From Parvularcula dongshanensis (GTDB lineage Bacteria; Pseudomonadota; Alphaproteobacteria; Caulobacterales; Parvularculaceae), in the NCBI RefSeq assembly GCF_014199615.1, contig NZ_JACHOB010000007.1, positions 62,001-126,000 on the forward strand: a stretch of 64,000 nt of DNA, given 5' to 3'. Each line of letters begins with the position of its first letter. The stretch's first letter is position 1. Made by a program: the position numbers and the translations under genes. Shown piece by piece: positions 42,955-52,741 of the stretch. Below the pieces are notes generated by a model. That model ran no database searches. It was not told where the DNA came from and saw only the letters and a list, made by a program, of their open reading frames with translations.

Positions 42955-44366
42955 AGGGGATCGTAGCGGCCCTTCTGGTCCTCGCCCTCGCCGTGTCACG
43001 TGCCTACGCACAGGCCGAGGCCCCCCTCTACCCCGAAGACGTAGCCATCTCAGCTGCGCGGCACTACCCAGCCGTCCTGGCCGCCATCGCCGAGCGTAGG
43101 GGCGCGGCGGGCGAGCTCTTATCTGCAAGGGGAGCGTTCGACGTAGTCGTCACGGCGGAAGGACGGGCGCGCACGGCTGGCTACTACAGCGGCGACTTCG
43201 GCCAGGTGAAGGTGGAGCGGCCGCTCGGTGGCTTCGGCGCGAAGGCCTACGCGAGCTACCGGCTCTCCGACGGCACGTTCCCGATCTACGAGGACGAGGC
43301 TTACACGAACAAGAGCGGCGAGGCGAAGATCGGTGTGCTCTTCTCGCTGTTGCGCGACCGCACGATAGACGATCGGCGGGCCGGCATCGCAGAGGCACGG
43401 CTAGGCCTCCAGCAAGCGGAACTCGAGGTGCGCCTTACCAGGCTCGCGGTTCAGCGGGAGGCGCTGCTGGCGTACCACAGATGGGTCGCGCGTGGGCGGG
43501 AACTCAGTGTCTACGAGGACCTTTTGGAGCTAGCCGAAGAGCGGATCGAAGGTCTGGAAGAGGAGGTGCGCCGGGGGGCTCGCGCCGCGATATTCCTGAC
43601 CGAGAACGCGCAGAACCTCACGCGTCGACGGGAACTGGCCGCGACGGCGCGACGCGACCTCGCCCTCGCGGCGAACGACCTTGCTCTGTACCTGCGGACG
43701 GAAGAGGGGCGCATGCTGACGCCCGACAGGTCGCAGATTCCCAAGAGGCTGCCGGAGGTCGCCCCGGCTGCCACACCGGACGTCGCGGCGATTACGGGCG
43801 AACGGCCCGAGTTGGCGCTACTGAACCTCGCCGCCGAGCGTGCTAGCCTCGCGCTTGCCCTCGCGGAGAACGAACTCCGTCCGCGTCTCGACACCGTGTT
43901 CGAGGTAGCACAGGACTTCGGACCCGTTGCGGAGGGCGGCTTGAGCCGCGACGAGGGCGAGATCATCGCCGGTCTGCGCTTCGAGCTTCCTCTCGGTCGG
44001 CGAGGCGCACGCGGAAGAGTGGCTGCGGCGGACGCGCAGCGCGATCGAACTAACCAAGAGCTCCGCCTGGCGCGTGATCGAATCCTCGCCGAACTGACCG
44101 AGGTCGTGCTCGACCTCGAAACGTCAGGAGAGCTGCTAGAGCTTGCGATGCAGGAAGTAAGGCAGGCTGAAACGATGCGAGCCGCGGAACAACGACGCTT
44201 CGCGGCCGGCGCGTCCGACTTCTTCTTACTGAACTTGCGAGAAGAAGCGCTCGCGGACGCTCGCGTACGCCTCGCGCGCGCGAAGCTGGCTCGGTCGGCT
44301 TCGCGCGTCACATACGACGCGGCCGTCCTCGATGAGGAAGCCCTTGGCCTGACGGCAGCGCAGTAG
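42951..44366 (+). CDS. TolC-family outer-membrane efflux protein
   Basis: 471 residues from the ATG overlapping the HlyD stop. The signal peptide has cleavage near AYAQAEA. Two homologous halves of long amphipathic helices (LGLQQAELEVRLTRLAVQREALLAYH and ERASLALALAENELRPRLD) plus beta strands (DVVVTAEGRARTAGYYSG, IIAGLRFELPLGRRGARGR) fit the trimeric channel-tunnel fold. Third gene of the export operon. Confidence 0.9.
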   Translation: MKGIVAALLVLALAVSRAYAQAEAPLYPEDVAISAARHYPAVLAAIAERRGAAGELLSARGAFDVVVTAEGRARTAGYYSGDFGQVKVERPLGGFGAKAYASYRLSDGTFPIYEDEAYTNKSGEAKIGVLFSLLRDRTIDDRRAGIAEARLGLQQAELEVRLTRLAVQREALLAYHRWVARGRELSVYEDLLELAEERIEGLEEEVRRGARAAIFLTENAQNLTRRRELAATARRDLALAANDLALYLRTEEGRMLTPDRSQIPKRLPEVAPAATPDVAAITGERPELALLNLAAERASLALALAENELRPRLDTVFEVAQDFGPVAEGGLSRDEGEIIAGLRFELPLGRRGARGRVAAADAQRDRTNQELRLARDRILAELTEVVLDLETSGELLELAMQEVRQAETMRAAEQRRFAAGASDFFLLNLREEALADARVRLARAKLARSASRVTYDAAVLDEEALGLTAAQ

Positions 44367-44620
44367 CAGCATGCCCGGTCCGCTCGGTCGTGCCGCTCCT
44401 GCGCTGCCGACACGGCGGCCCAGCTGCCACCGAGAACCATCCGTCCGCGTCTGTTCGGGTATGGGGCGTAGGATCGGCCGCTTAGCCTTCTAACCTTCAG
44501 CACGAACACGATCCCGGACGGCTGCGTCGGCGGCAGGGAAAGGATCGAGAACGACGAGAGGCCCAAGGACTTCCTAAGCACCAACAACCCGCAACATCGC
44601 CGACGACGCGCGAACCAGCG

Positions 44621-44657
44621 TGCTCTTCGGTCGCGACAAGCTCGCGACCGAAGAGCA
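44621..44657. repeat. Inverted repeat with 16-bp perfect arms
   Basis: TGCTCTTCGGTCGCGA and its exact complement are separated by CAAGC. No U-tract on either side. It is too long for chance in 64 kb and lies in a gene-less stretch. A recombination site, transcript-end structure or small structured RNA are all possible. Confidence 0.6.
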
Positions 44658-44910
44658 GTGTGTGGACCTGATCGGTGAGTGCGAGCTTCTTCTTCATCCA
44701 ACGATCGCAGGCCATGGGCAGACCGTCGGCAAGGAAGGATCGTCCAATGTGCAGAAGCGTCGGCTGATCTCCCCCCCGGGTAGGTCGGCCGGGAGGCACG
44801 ACCGGCGCGAAGGTTGTCTCGGCACGGCCCTATACGCGGTCGGGAACCAGACCTTCTCGGACGGGGCAGGATTGCCTAGGCTCTAGCCCCCGTTGTAACG
44901 GCCGTTTTTG

Positions 44911-44973
44911 CGCCTACAGCGCGACTTCTACCCAACCACAGAGCTCTTGTTCCAGAGCGTTCACTGATCGGCG
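44911..44973 (-). pseudogene. Remnant of a second integrase N-terminus
   Basis: Minus-strand TLWNKSSVVG, a stop, then KSR parallels the start of the integrase pseudogene at 45767-45830 (TPWN-stop-GKLVGQKSPLKAQ). The two stretches are in the same orientation and agree at about three quarters of positions. Only about 60 bp are recognisable. Confidence 0.5.
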
Positions 44974-45223
44974 CTGGCGTGTTCTTTGTACCTGCGCGCT
45001 TAAAAGTTGCATGCCGCTTAGGACTCGAACCTCGCCGTGCTTGCGGCGCTTTCCGCCAGTCTAACGCTGTGGCGCTTACTATCGTGACCTCAGGCCGGAT
45101 CGGTAAGTCGCTGCTTCATGCCGTAGAACAGGCTAAGAGATAGGGTTGCGGGGTGGAGCAAGCACTCGAACCCGTTTCGACCTCTTCTTCGTCGGTATAG
45201 TGTCGGCTACTGCGCCCACGCAG

Positions 45224-45824
45224 CTACAGCTCAAGCCCTTCTGACATCGCGAGCGCGTCCTCCACTTCGACGCCGAGGTAGCGGACCGTGCTGTCGATCT
45301 TTGCGTGACCAAGAAGTAGCTGGATGGCTCGCAGGTTGCCGGTCTTGCGGTAGAGGAGGGTGACCTTCGTTCGGAGCAGCGAGTAGGTGGCATAGGCGGA
45401 GGAAGGCAGGCCGATCGCTTCGGTCCAGTCCTGGACGAGCCGGGCATACTGCCGGGTAGGCAGGTGCTCACCCTTCCTCTTGCGGCTCGGGAACAGCCAG
45501 TCATGTGCCCTCAGGCCCTTCCGCTCGACCCATGCTGCGATCACCTTCCGCGTCGGCTCGGTCAGCTCGAACTGGACGGGAGACGACGTCTTCGACTGCA
45601 CCACCTTAGCGCGGGCGAGGGGCTCGGTGCCACGGCAGACGTCCGAGGCTCGCAAGCACACGAGGTCGCAGCCGCGTAGCTTGCTGTCGAGGGCTAGGTT
45701 GAAGAGCGCGCGGTCGCGTACCTTGCTCGCCATGTTCAGACGGACCCGGATCTCTCAAACTGCCTGCGCCTTCAGCGGCGACTTCTGGCCGACCAGCTTG
45801 CCCTAATTCCAGGGCGTTCGCTGA
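45224..45824 (-). pseudogene. Tyrosine recombinase with two N-terminal nonsense codons
   Basis: The minus-strand frame reads TPWN, TAG (45803), GKLVGQKSPLKAQAV, TGA (45755), EIRVRLNMASKVRDRALFNLALDSKLRGCDLV, then an uninterrupted 169 codons to 45224. In relatives the TAG stands at a Lys (WNKGK) and the TGA at a Trp (W-x-IR-R). The catalytic region keeps the first Arg (SKLRGCDL), the second (YSLLRTK, with Tyr for the usual His) and GHAKIDSTVRYLG. An ATG at 45733 could still express the C-terminal 169 residues, but these lack the N-terminal part. Confidence 0.75.
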
Positions 45825-45931
45825 CCGGCGACCCTCGGTCTTGCCTGATCCATCGATCTCTCCCGCGACATGCGGTGCAAGATCGGGGCCCGACGAAGCG
45901 ATCGACGTGATAACTTATAAATGGATATCGG

Positions 45932-46954
45932 TCAGACGACGCCTTTCCCGACCTGTACCATCTGACTCTGCGCGTGCGCACCGAACTCAACGTCGACGTC
46001 GAGGAACGTCCCGATCGTCCTGACGTTCGTGTGGAAGTGGGAGGATAGCACGGTGGCGGTGAAGCGTCCTCCAGCGAGCAGTGCCAGCGGCAGAAGCAGC
46101 TGGTCGGCGAGATGCTCTGACACGGTACCATCTCCGGAAAGATAGGCGCGCGCCTCGTCCGCCGCGCGGCGGGCGACGGTCTCTGCCTTCACGCCGTAGC
46201 GGCCGAGCTCGCTGAAGACCTCCGTATGCGCCTCATGCTCGGCGTATACCTGAACGACATTGCCCGGGCCCGGGCCGTCGCAGGTGACGTGCCGCACGGC
46301 GTCTTCGCTTAGCGCCAGCGCGTCGCGAAGGACGGCGATCTCTCGCTCGCAAATGTCGCTGCGCAGGTTCGCCCGCAGCGCCTCCGCGGTCACACTCACG
46401 ATGGCGCCCCGCTCGCACAGATCGAGTGGGGCGGGTGCATCGAGCGGCGCGATGGTCGCCGTCCACTCGCCGCCGGCGGCGGGGTAGAAGCCGCGGCGGA
46501 CGAGGGAGGTGTCGACTCTTGCTCCTACCGCGCGAAGCGGCGGCAGGAAGGCGTGCGTGACGAAGTCTAGCGTCGGCGCGCTCATGGTGTGCGTGCCGCC
46601 GCACAGGCGGAGCGTGCTCGGCTCGTCGGCGGCGAGCAGGATGGGCAGCAAGGTTTGAAAGACGAGCGTCGTCGCGCCGGCGGTGCCGACGTCGAAGGCG
46701 AACTCGCCGCCGCGCGGCTCACCCGGCGTGAAGGCGAGTTCCGTCGAGCCAAGCTGCCCGCCGACGGCCTTGCCGCCGCAAACGGCAGCGGCCGCATGGA
46801 CGCAGGTCAGGTGCTGCCGCATCAGTCCCGGCTTCTTTCGTCCGGAACGGATATTCTTGATGCGGAACGCCTGCCCCGTGCAGGCGGACAGGCTCAGCGC
46901 GCTGCGTAGAACCTGTCCGCCGCCTTCGCCCTCGCTACCGTCGATGGTGATCAT
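45932..46954 (-). CDS. rtcA: RNA 3'-terminal phosphate cyclase
   Basis: 340 residues. Converts RNA 3'-phosphate ends to 2',3'-cyclic phosphates using ATP. The N-terminus IDGSEGEGGGQVLRSALSLSACTG is the RtcA signature. GTAGATTLVFQTLLPILL, the insert region, and the adenylated His in SEHLADQLLLPLAL near residue 292 are all present. It is second gene of rtcBA, 58 bp after rtcB, with a hairpin in the gap. Regulation would be by the divergent RtcR. Confidence 0.95.
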   Translation of the reverse strand: MITIDGSEGEGGGQVLRSALSLSACTGQAFRIKNIRSGRKKPGLMRQHLTCVHAAAAVCGGKAVGGQLGSTELAFTPGEPRGGEFAFDVGTAGATTLVFQTLLPILLAADEPSTLRLCGGTHTMSAPTLDFVTHAFLPPLRAVGARVDTSLVRRGFYPAAGGEWTATIAPLDAPAPLDLCERGAIVSVTAEALRANLRSDICEREIAVLRDALALSEDAVRHVTCDGPGPGNVVQVYAEHEAHTEVFSELGRYGVKAETVARRAADEARAYLSGDGTVSEHLADQLLLPLALLAGGRFTATVLSSHFHTNVRTIGTFLDVDVEFGAHAQSQMVQVGKGVV

Positions 46955-46982
46955 CTTCGCCCCCTTGCGGCCGTCGTAGGAA

Positions 46983-47006
46983 CGCAGCCCGATAAAGAGG
47001 GCTGCG
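46983..47006 (-). other. Hairpin between rtcB and rtcA
   Basis: CGCAGCCC and GGGCTGCG, 8-bp perfect arms around an 8-nt AT-rich loop. No U-tract. It may stabilise or attenuate the rtcBA message. Confidence 0.45.
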
Positions 47007-47012
47007 TCAGTA

Positions 47013-48230
<1,218 letters not shown>

Positions 48231-48399
48231 CCTGGTCTCCTTCGGGTGGGATGGGACCGAGGCGACATCACCGACGCCCCGATCCCGTCGGTGGCGCGGG
48301 GCCGGATCGCCCCGCCTTGTCCCGTAACCGCCGACTAATGAAGGATGACCGACCGCTCGGGGCGACGAAACCGGAAAGTGCAATTCTAGCTAATATACT

Positions 48400-48416
48400 G
48401 TTATCATGTTGATAAC
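48400..48416. promoter_or_regulatory. Palindrome between rtcB and rtcR
   Basis: GTTATCA-TGT-TGATAAC, perfect 7-bp arms, in the middle of a 110-bp AT-rich island between divergent genes. Candidate RtcR binding site. I could not find a convincing sigma-54 -24/-12 element facing rtcB: TTGCA is present, but the GG element is not. Confidence 0.45.
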
Positions 48417-48500
48417 GAGCAATCGACCGAGTCCATTCCGAACGCTATGCTATCTTTGAAGATCGTCTCTTATCTTATATTATAACCAGCGCCCCAACCC

Positions 48501-50090
48501 ATGAAGCGACACGTCCTCATCTCCGCCATCGGCACGACGCTCGACGTCGGGAAGGGCCCCGATCGCTGGTCGCGCTGGCGTCCGACCGTGTCGTTGCATC
48601 AGCACGAGGACCTGCTGATCGAGCGGACGATCCTTCTCTACGGCCGACGCGCCACGACGCTCTCGAAGCTCCTCGCCGACGACATCGCCCTCGTCTCGCC
48701 GGAGACCGAGGTCGAGCGCGTGCTCTTCGACCCGCGCGACCCCTGGGACTTCGAGGAGGTGTACGAGGCGCTCTCCGCTTTCGCACGGGAGAGGGACTTC
48801 GACCCGGCCGCCGACGACACGCTGATCCACCTCACCACGGGCACGCACGTTTTCCAGATCTGTGCCTTCCTGCTGGCGGAGAGCCGGCACATCCCTGGCA
48901 AGCTGATCCAGTCCAGCCCGCCCGCGAAGAAGGAGGCCCTGCCGGGGAACTACTCGATCATCGACCTCGACCTCTCCCGGTACGACCGGCTCGCCCAGCG
49001 CTTCGAGTCGGAGCGGGAGGAGGGGACGAGCTTCCTCCGTGGCGGAATCGAGACGCGGAACGCGGCCTACGGCGCGATGATCGACCGGATGGAGAAGGTC
49101 GCCGTTCGCTCGACCGCGCCGCTTCTGCTGACCGGACCCACGGGCGCGGGGAAGTCCGTGCTGGCGCGCCGCCTGTACGAGCTGAAGCGGGCGCGGCACG
49201 TCGTCGAAGGCGAGTTCGTGCGGCTGAACTGCGCGACGCTTCGCGGCGAGGAGACGGTCCCGCAACTCTTCGGGCAGAAGCGCGGCTGGCACGGCGCCGC
49301 CTCCGAGCGCCGCGGGCTGTTGCGCGCCGCGGACAAAGGCGTCCTATTCCTCGACGAGATCGAGCAGCTCGGCCCGGACGACCAGGCGTTGCTGCTCGAC
49401 GCGGTGGAGACGGGACGCTTTTACCCGCTGGGGGCGGACCGACCGAGCGAGAGCCGCTTCCAGCTGATCGCGGGTACCTCCGAGAATTTGGCTCGCCTCG
49501 TGGCGGACGGCAGTTTTCGCGCCGACCTCTACGCACGTCTCAACCTCTGGACCTTCCGCCTGCCCGGCCTCGCCGAGCGGCGGGAAGACATCGAGGCTAA
49601 CTTGGAGCTGGAGCTGACCAAGGCGACCAGAGAGGCGGGCGGGAAGATCGCGCTCGCCGCCGACGCCCGCGCGGCCTACTTGCGCTTTGCGACCGACCCT
49701 GCCGCGCCGTGGAGCGGCAACTTTCGCGACCTCGCCGCCTCCGCCAGCCGCATGGCGACGCTGGCCGAGCGCGGCCGCGTCACCAAAGGCCTGGTCGAGG
49801 AGGAGTGCGCCCTCCTCAGGCGGCAATGGGCGGGGACGGCCCGCGACGAGGACGCAGACGTCATTGCAGCCGCGATAGGCGATCCGGAGGCGGCATCGCG
49901 GCTCGATCGGTTCGACCTGGTCCAACTCGCTGACGTGATCCGCGTCTGCCAGACGTCACGCACGCTCTCCGAAGCAGGACGAGTCTTGTTCGCGGCCTCT
50001 CGCAAGAAGAAGGCAAGCGCGAACGACGCGGACCGGTTGAAGAAGTACCTCGCTCGGTTCGGTCTGGAGTTCGGCGAACTCTCGGTCTGA
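48501..50090 (+). CDS. rtcR: RtcR, CARF-like/AAA+ regulator of rtcBA with altered GAFTGA loop
   Basis: 529 residues. The N-terminal ligand-sensing domain (residues 1-180) is the CARF-like domain of RtcR, with the HLTTGTHVFQIC strand-loop. The AAA+ domain has Walker A GPTGAGKS (212-219), Walker B VLFLDEIE (281-288) and the RtcR-typical RADLYARLNLWTFRLPGLAERREDIE. The C-terminus ASANDADRLKKYLARFGLEF is the RtcR helix-turn-helix end. In sigma-54 activators the loop between these motifs is GAFTGA. Here the site reads GQKRGWHGAASERR, lacking the Phe-Thr and one residue. Contact with sigma-54 is therefore doubtful. Divergent from rtcBA. Confidence 0.9.
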   Translation: MKRHVLISAIGTTLDVGKGPDRWSRWRPTVSLHQHEDLLIERTILLYGRRATTLSKLLADDIALVSPETEVERVLFDPRDPWDFEEVYEALSAFARERDFDPAADDTLIHLTTGTHVFQICAFLLAESRHIPGKLIQSSPPAKKEALPGNYSIIDLDLSRYDRLAQRFESEREEGTSFLRGGIETRNAAYGAMIDRMEKVAVRSTAPLLLTGPTGAGKSVLARRLYELKRARHVVEGEFVRLNCATLRGEETVPQLFGQKRGWHGAASERRGLLRAADKGVLFLDEIEQLGPDDQALLLDAVETGRFYPLGADRPSESRFQLIAGTSENLARLVADGSFRADLYARLNLWTFRLPGLAERREDIEANLELELTKATREAGGKIALAADARAAYLRFATDPAAPWSGNFRDLAASASRMATLAERGRVTKGLVEEECALLRRQWAGTARDEDADVIAAAIGDPEAASRLDRFDLVQLADVIRVCQTSRTLSEAGRVLFAASRKKKASANDADRLKKYLARFGLEFGELSV

Positions 50091-50458
50091 TGACGGCGTC
50101 GGTCCGGCCGGACGATCAGCCAGGAAGCAGGGCTTGGAGCGAAAGATCGCTATGTCCGCTTCTGCGCCTTTGCGGCCGCGAGTAGGAGACCTTAGTCTGC
50201 AAGGTCCTTGTGCTACCGCCTACTCTTCTTGAGTGGTCCGACCGCCATGTTTGTGACGCAGCGATTGAGGCGCTTGGGGCTAACCGGTGAGGTCGGCTCA
50301 CGATCCAAGGCAGACCGATTGGGATAGCTCAAGACCATCTGATAACGTGGCCCTGACTGTTATCACTGGTGAGCCGCAGCTTATGCACTTGGTCTAGGCA
50401 CTTGGTCCAGCCGTTTCTAGATGGTATGGTTATTCATCGATCGAACCTGGACCGTCCG
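50091..50458 (+). other. Intergenic region with repeats upstream of the Phd/PIN pair
   Basis: No gene. 50340-50365 has TGATAAC-N12-GTTATCA, the same heptamers as the rtcB/rtcR palindrome in reverse order. 50385-50410 has two tandem copies of GCACTTGGTCYAG. The tandem repeat lies 49 bp before the antitoxin start and could be its operator. Confidence 0.45.
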
Positions 50459-50782
50459 ATGCCGACGACTGCCGAACCTCTACCCCCCACCGAAGAACGA
50501 GCCTCGAGCGGGCCCGACCTCATCGTCCGAGTCGCCGATGCGAAGGCCCGGCTGTCGGAGCTGATTCAGCGGGCCGAGCGCGGTGACCGAGTCGTTATCG
50601 CTCGCGGCGACACGCCGGTAATCGAGCTAGTACCTCTACCGAGAGCGAAGCGCGCGTTCGGCACGCTCTTAGCGCGCGTGCCGGGCCTCGATCTCGTTGC
50701 CGTTCACGCTGTAGCGGAGGACGACTGGACGGAGGGCGAGCTCGAAGCGTTCGAGGGCGACCTTGAGAACGAGCTGCGTTGA
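50459..50782 (+). CDS. Phd/YefM-type antitoxin
   Basis: About 107 residues from the ATG at 50459. The core IVRVADAKARLSELIQRAERGDRVVIARGDTPVIELVPL is the Phd/YefM DNA-binding dimer fold. The acidic C-terminus (EDDWTEGELEAFEGDLENEL) would wrap the toxin. Followed 12 bp later by a PIN toxin gene. Confidence 0.88.
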   Translation: MPTTAEPLPPTEERASSGPDLIVRVADAKARLSELIQRAERGDRVVIARGDTPVIELVPLPRAKRAFGTLLARVPGLDLVAVHAVAEDDWTEGELEAFEGDLENELR

Positions 50783-50794
50783 GCGGGTTGAGTC

Positions 50795-51181
50795 GTGACA
50801 ACCCTCGTCATCGACACGAACGCGCTGATCTTTGCCGCAACCAACTCACCGAAGCTGACGGCGCGTGCTCGAGCGACGATGGAGGAAGGAGGCAACCTCC
50901 TGCTCGCCTCAACGGCCTCCGTCTACGAGGTTGGCAACAAGCACTGCTTAGGGAAGATGCCGTTCAGCGCGACCGCTTTCCACGGCTCGTGTCTCGACCT
51001 CGGTGTGCTCTTCCGAGCACCAAGCGTCGCCGTCATGCAGCTCGCAGCGGAACTTGAATGGGAGGAGCGCGACCCATGGGACCGGATCATCGCCGCGACC
51101 GCCATCGACCTTGCCGGCGGACAGGTGGTCACGCGCGATGAAGCGTTCGACCATCTCGCGGGGATCGAGCGGGTCTGGTAG
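50795..51181 (+). CDS. PIN-domain ribonuclease toxin (VapC-like)
   Basis: 128 residues with a GTG start. The PIN acidic residues are visible: Asp in LVIDTNALIF, Glu in VYEVGNK, Asp in RDPWDRIIAATA and Asp in VVTRDEAF. The layout is that of VapC toxins paired with Phd-type antitoxins, which cleave tRNA or rRNA. Length is normal, so the pair is probably functional. Confidence 0.9.
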   Translation: MTTLVIDTNALIFAATNSPKLTARARATMEEGGNLLLASTASVYEVGNKHCLGKMPFSATAFHGSCLDLGVLFRAPSVAVMQLAAELEWEERDPWDRIIAATAIDLAGGQVVTRDEAFDHLAGIERVW

Positions 51182-51184
51182 CTG

Positions 51185-51586
51185 ATGCCAAGTGACCGCA
51201 AGCAGTTCGCTGAGTGGTTCAGCGGGTTCACCAACTGGCTCTGTCCCACCTGCGGCAGGGGCATACTTGCTGCCCCTGAACTCGAAACTAGTCCGGTCCC
51301 GCTTCAGATCGTCGAAGGCGTACGGAGCGAGTCGGCCTTCGTCATCCAGCCCCGCCGATGGATCGTTGAGCGAACCTTCGTCTGGCTCGGGCGGAAGCGC
51401 AGGTTCCGGAAGGACGCAAACAGCATCACCGCCGCCGGGTTCCCTCTACGCTGCCGCCGCCACGCCTCTTCCCCGGCGCAACGCTCGGCCCTCATGACTT
51501 CTCGCGTGGACCTTACGCTTGGCCTTCGTCGTCGCGACTTGCCTACTTCACGGCGCAAGCGTGGCGACGGGCCGGTGCTGCTTTGA
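51185..51586 (+). pseudogene. Chimera of a truncated zinc-ribbon gene start and an IS5 transposase end
   Basis: The first 30 codons (MPSDRKQFAEWFSGFTNWLC... then CPTCGRG) look like the start of a DUF4145-type protein with its Cys pair. From about 51310 the same frame carries FVIQPRRWIVERTFVWLGRKRRFRKD, the conserved C-terminal region of IS5-family transposases including the catalytic Glu in VERTF. Neither part is complete. An IS insertion followed by deletion explains it. Confidence 0.55.
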
Positions 51587-51626
51587 CAAGGTGGTGAAGC
51601 GGTCGTTTCCACATAGGTATCGAAGA

Positions 51627-52706
51627 ATGGCCATTCGATCACTCGCCACGCGCTTTGGCGCGGTCGTCATCGTTCTAGGCAACGCAGCTATGTCCGAGCC
51701 CGCCGTGAGGGCCACGCCCGACGCTTTCTGGATCGATCACTTCGATGACGCGCCCGATGGATGGACCACCCAGACAGGTTCGGGCGAGGCAGTCGCCGCC
51801 TTCGCAGCTAAGGACGGCGTCGGCGTGCTAGAGATCGACGCGACTGCGGATGAGCGGAACGTCTGGTGGGCGATCATGCGCCACCGTATCGCGCCGCCGC
51901 TGCACGTGACCGCGATGCGCGACCGGGCGGTCCGGATTACTGCACGCGTCCGGACGGACTCCGCTCCACGCCGTATCAACATGCACGTCAATCACACGAG
52001 CACGACGGACTTCCATTCGCACCTCAAGGAGTACGATCTCGCCGAGGCTGGCACCTGGTACGAGGTCTCGATGACCACGGACGGCTTCTCTCCCGGCGAG
52101 GAGGACGAGGTCTTCGTTCAGATCGCCGCGATGGACTGGGGCACGCGGACCTACCGCTTGGAGGTGGACTGGATCACGGCCGAGCTGATCGATCCGCGCG
52201 ACGCGCCTCCGGACCTCGGCATGCCGCTCGCCTACCGGCCTCACCTGCCCCCGCCGGCGGTCTGGCCCCGATCGGTCGCAGCGGACCTGAAGGCTGGCTC
52301 ACGCGCCCCGCAGCTCGCAGTTGGAAAGGGTGTCGTCACGCGACTCGACTTTCCGTCAGAGGCGTTTGCGGGGGTGCGGGGCTGGGGTCTGCTGACACTG
52401 ACGACACGCTCTCTGTCGCCGCCACCGGACGGCGACGACCCCGATAACGGCCTCGTTCGGATCCGCGAGGTGCTGGCAGAAGGTGACCGCGTCGTCGAGC
52501 AAACGGTGATCGACTTCCGCCCCGCCGCCCCAGGCGGGGTCTCAGCGGTACCGATCAACCCAGCCGTAATGGCGCGTCTCGCCTCGGGCCGAACCAGCGG
52601 ATTGATGCTTTCCCCCCTGGGGGACATCGAGGCGGCCTTCGATGCCGAAACGTCCGCGCAGCTCCACATGAGCGACGCTGTGGCCGAACCGGGGCCGGGT
52701 CGGTAA
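51627..52706 (+). CDS. Secreted protein of unknown function, glycan-locus associated
   Basis: About 359 residues from the ATG at 51627. The signal peptide has cleavage near AAMSEP or VRATPD. A jelly-roll-like first half (FDDAPDGWTTQTGSGEAVAAF..., later DWGTRTYRLEVDWITAELID) resembles carbohydrate-binding beta-sandwich modules. The second half has another beta-rich region with a PPPDGDDPDNGLVRIREVL loop. No catalytic motif is recognised. It is first in a run with an RraA-like secreted protein and two GH3 enzymes, so glycan binding is a reasonable guess. Confidence 0.7.
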   Translation: MAIRSLATRFGAVVIVLGNAAMSEPAVRATPDAFWIDHFDDAPDGWTTQTGSGEAVAAFAAKDGVGVLEIDATADERNVWWAIMRHRIAPPLHVTAMRDRAVRITARVRTDSAPRRINMHVNHTSTTDFHSHLKEYDLAEAGTWYEVSMTTDGFSPGEEDEVFVQIAAMDWGTRTYRLEVDWITAELIDPRDAPPDLGMPLAYRPHLPPPAVWPRSVAADLKAGSRAPQLAVGKGVVTRLDFPSEAFAGVRGWGLLTLTTRSLSPPPDGDDPDNGLVRIREVLAEGDRVVEQTVIDFRPAAPGGVSAVPINPAVMARLASGRTSGLMLSPLGDIEAAFDAETSAQLHMSDAVAEPGPGR

Positions 52707-52741
52707 GCCGTCCGCAACAACAAGTTCGGGAGGATCGATTG

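Larger units (their letters stand above)
44367..45223 (+). other. Gene-poor region after the export operon
   Basis: Apart from a 16-bp-arm hairpin (44621-44657) and an integrase remnant (44911-44973), I see no gene. Short T-arm-like GGTTCGAGTCC strings on the minus strand near 45030 and 45170 do not fold into tRNAs. Confidence 0.4.

Noticed and set aside
45040-45140. Integron attC-like GTCTAAC/GTTAGAC at 45060.
   Set aside because: No complementary second simple site at attC distance and no integron integrase.
44990-45210. tRNA-like T-arm strings GGTTCGAGTCC and GGGTTCGAGTGC on the minus strand, a possible integrase attachment tRNA.
   Set aside because: Acceptor, D and anticodon stems cannot be formed around them.
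48231-48400. Sigma-54 promoter for rtcB.
   Set aside because: A TTGCA is present, but the upstream GG element at -24 is missing.
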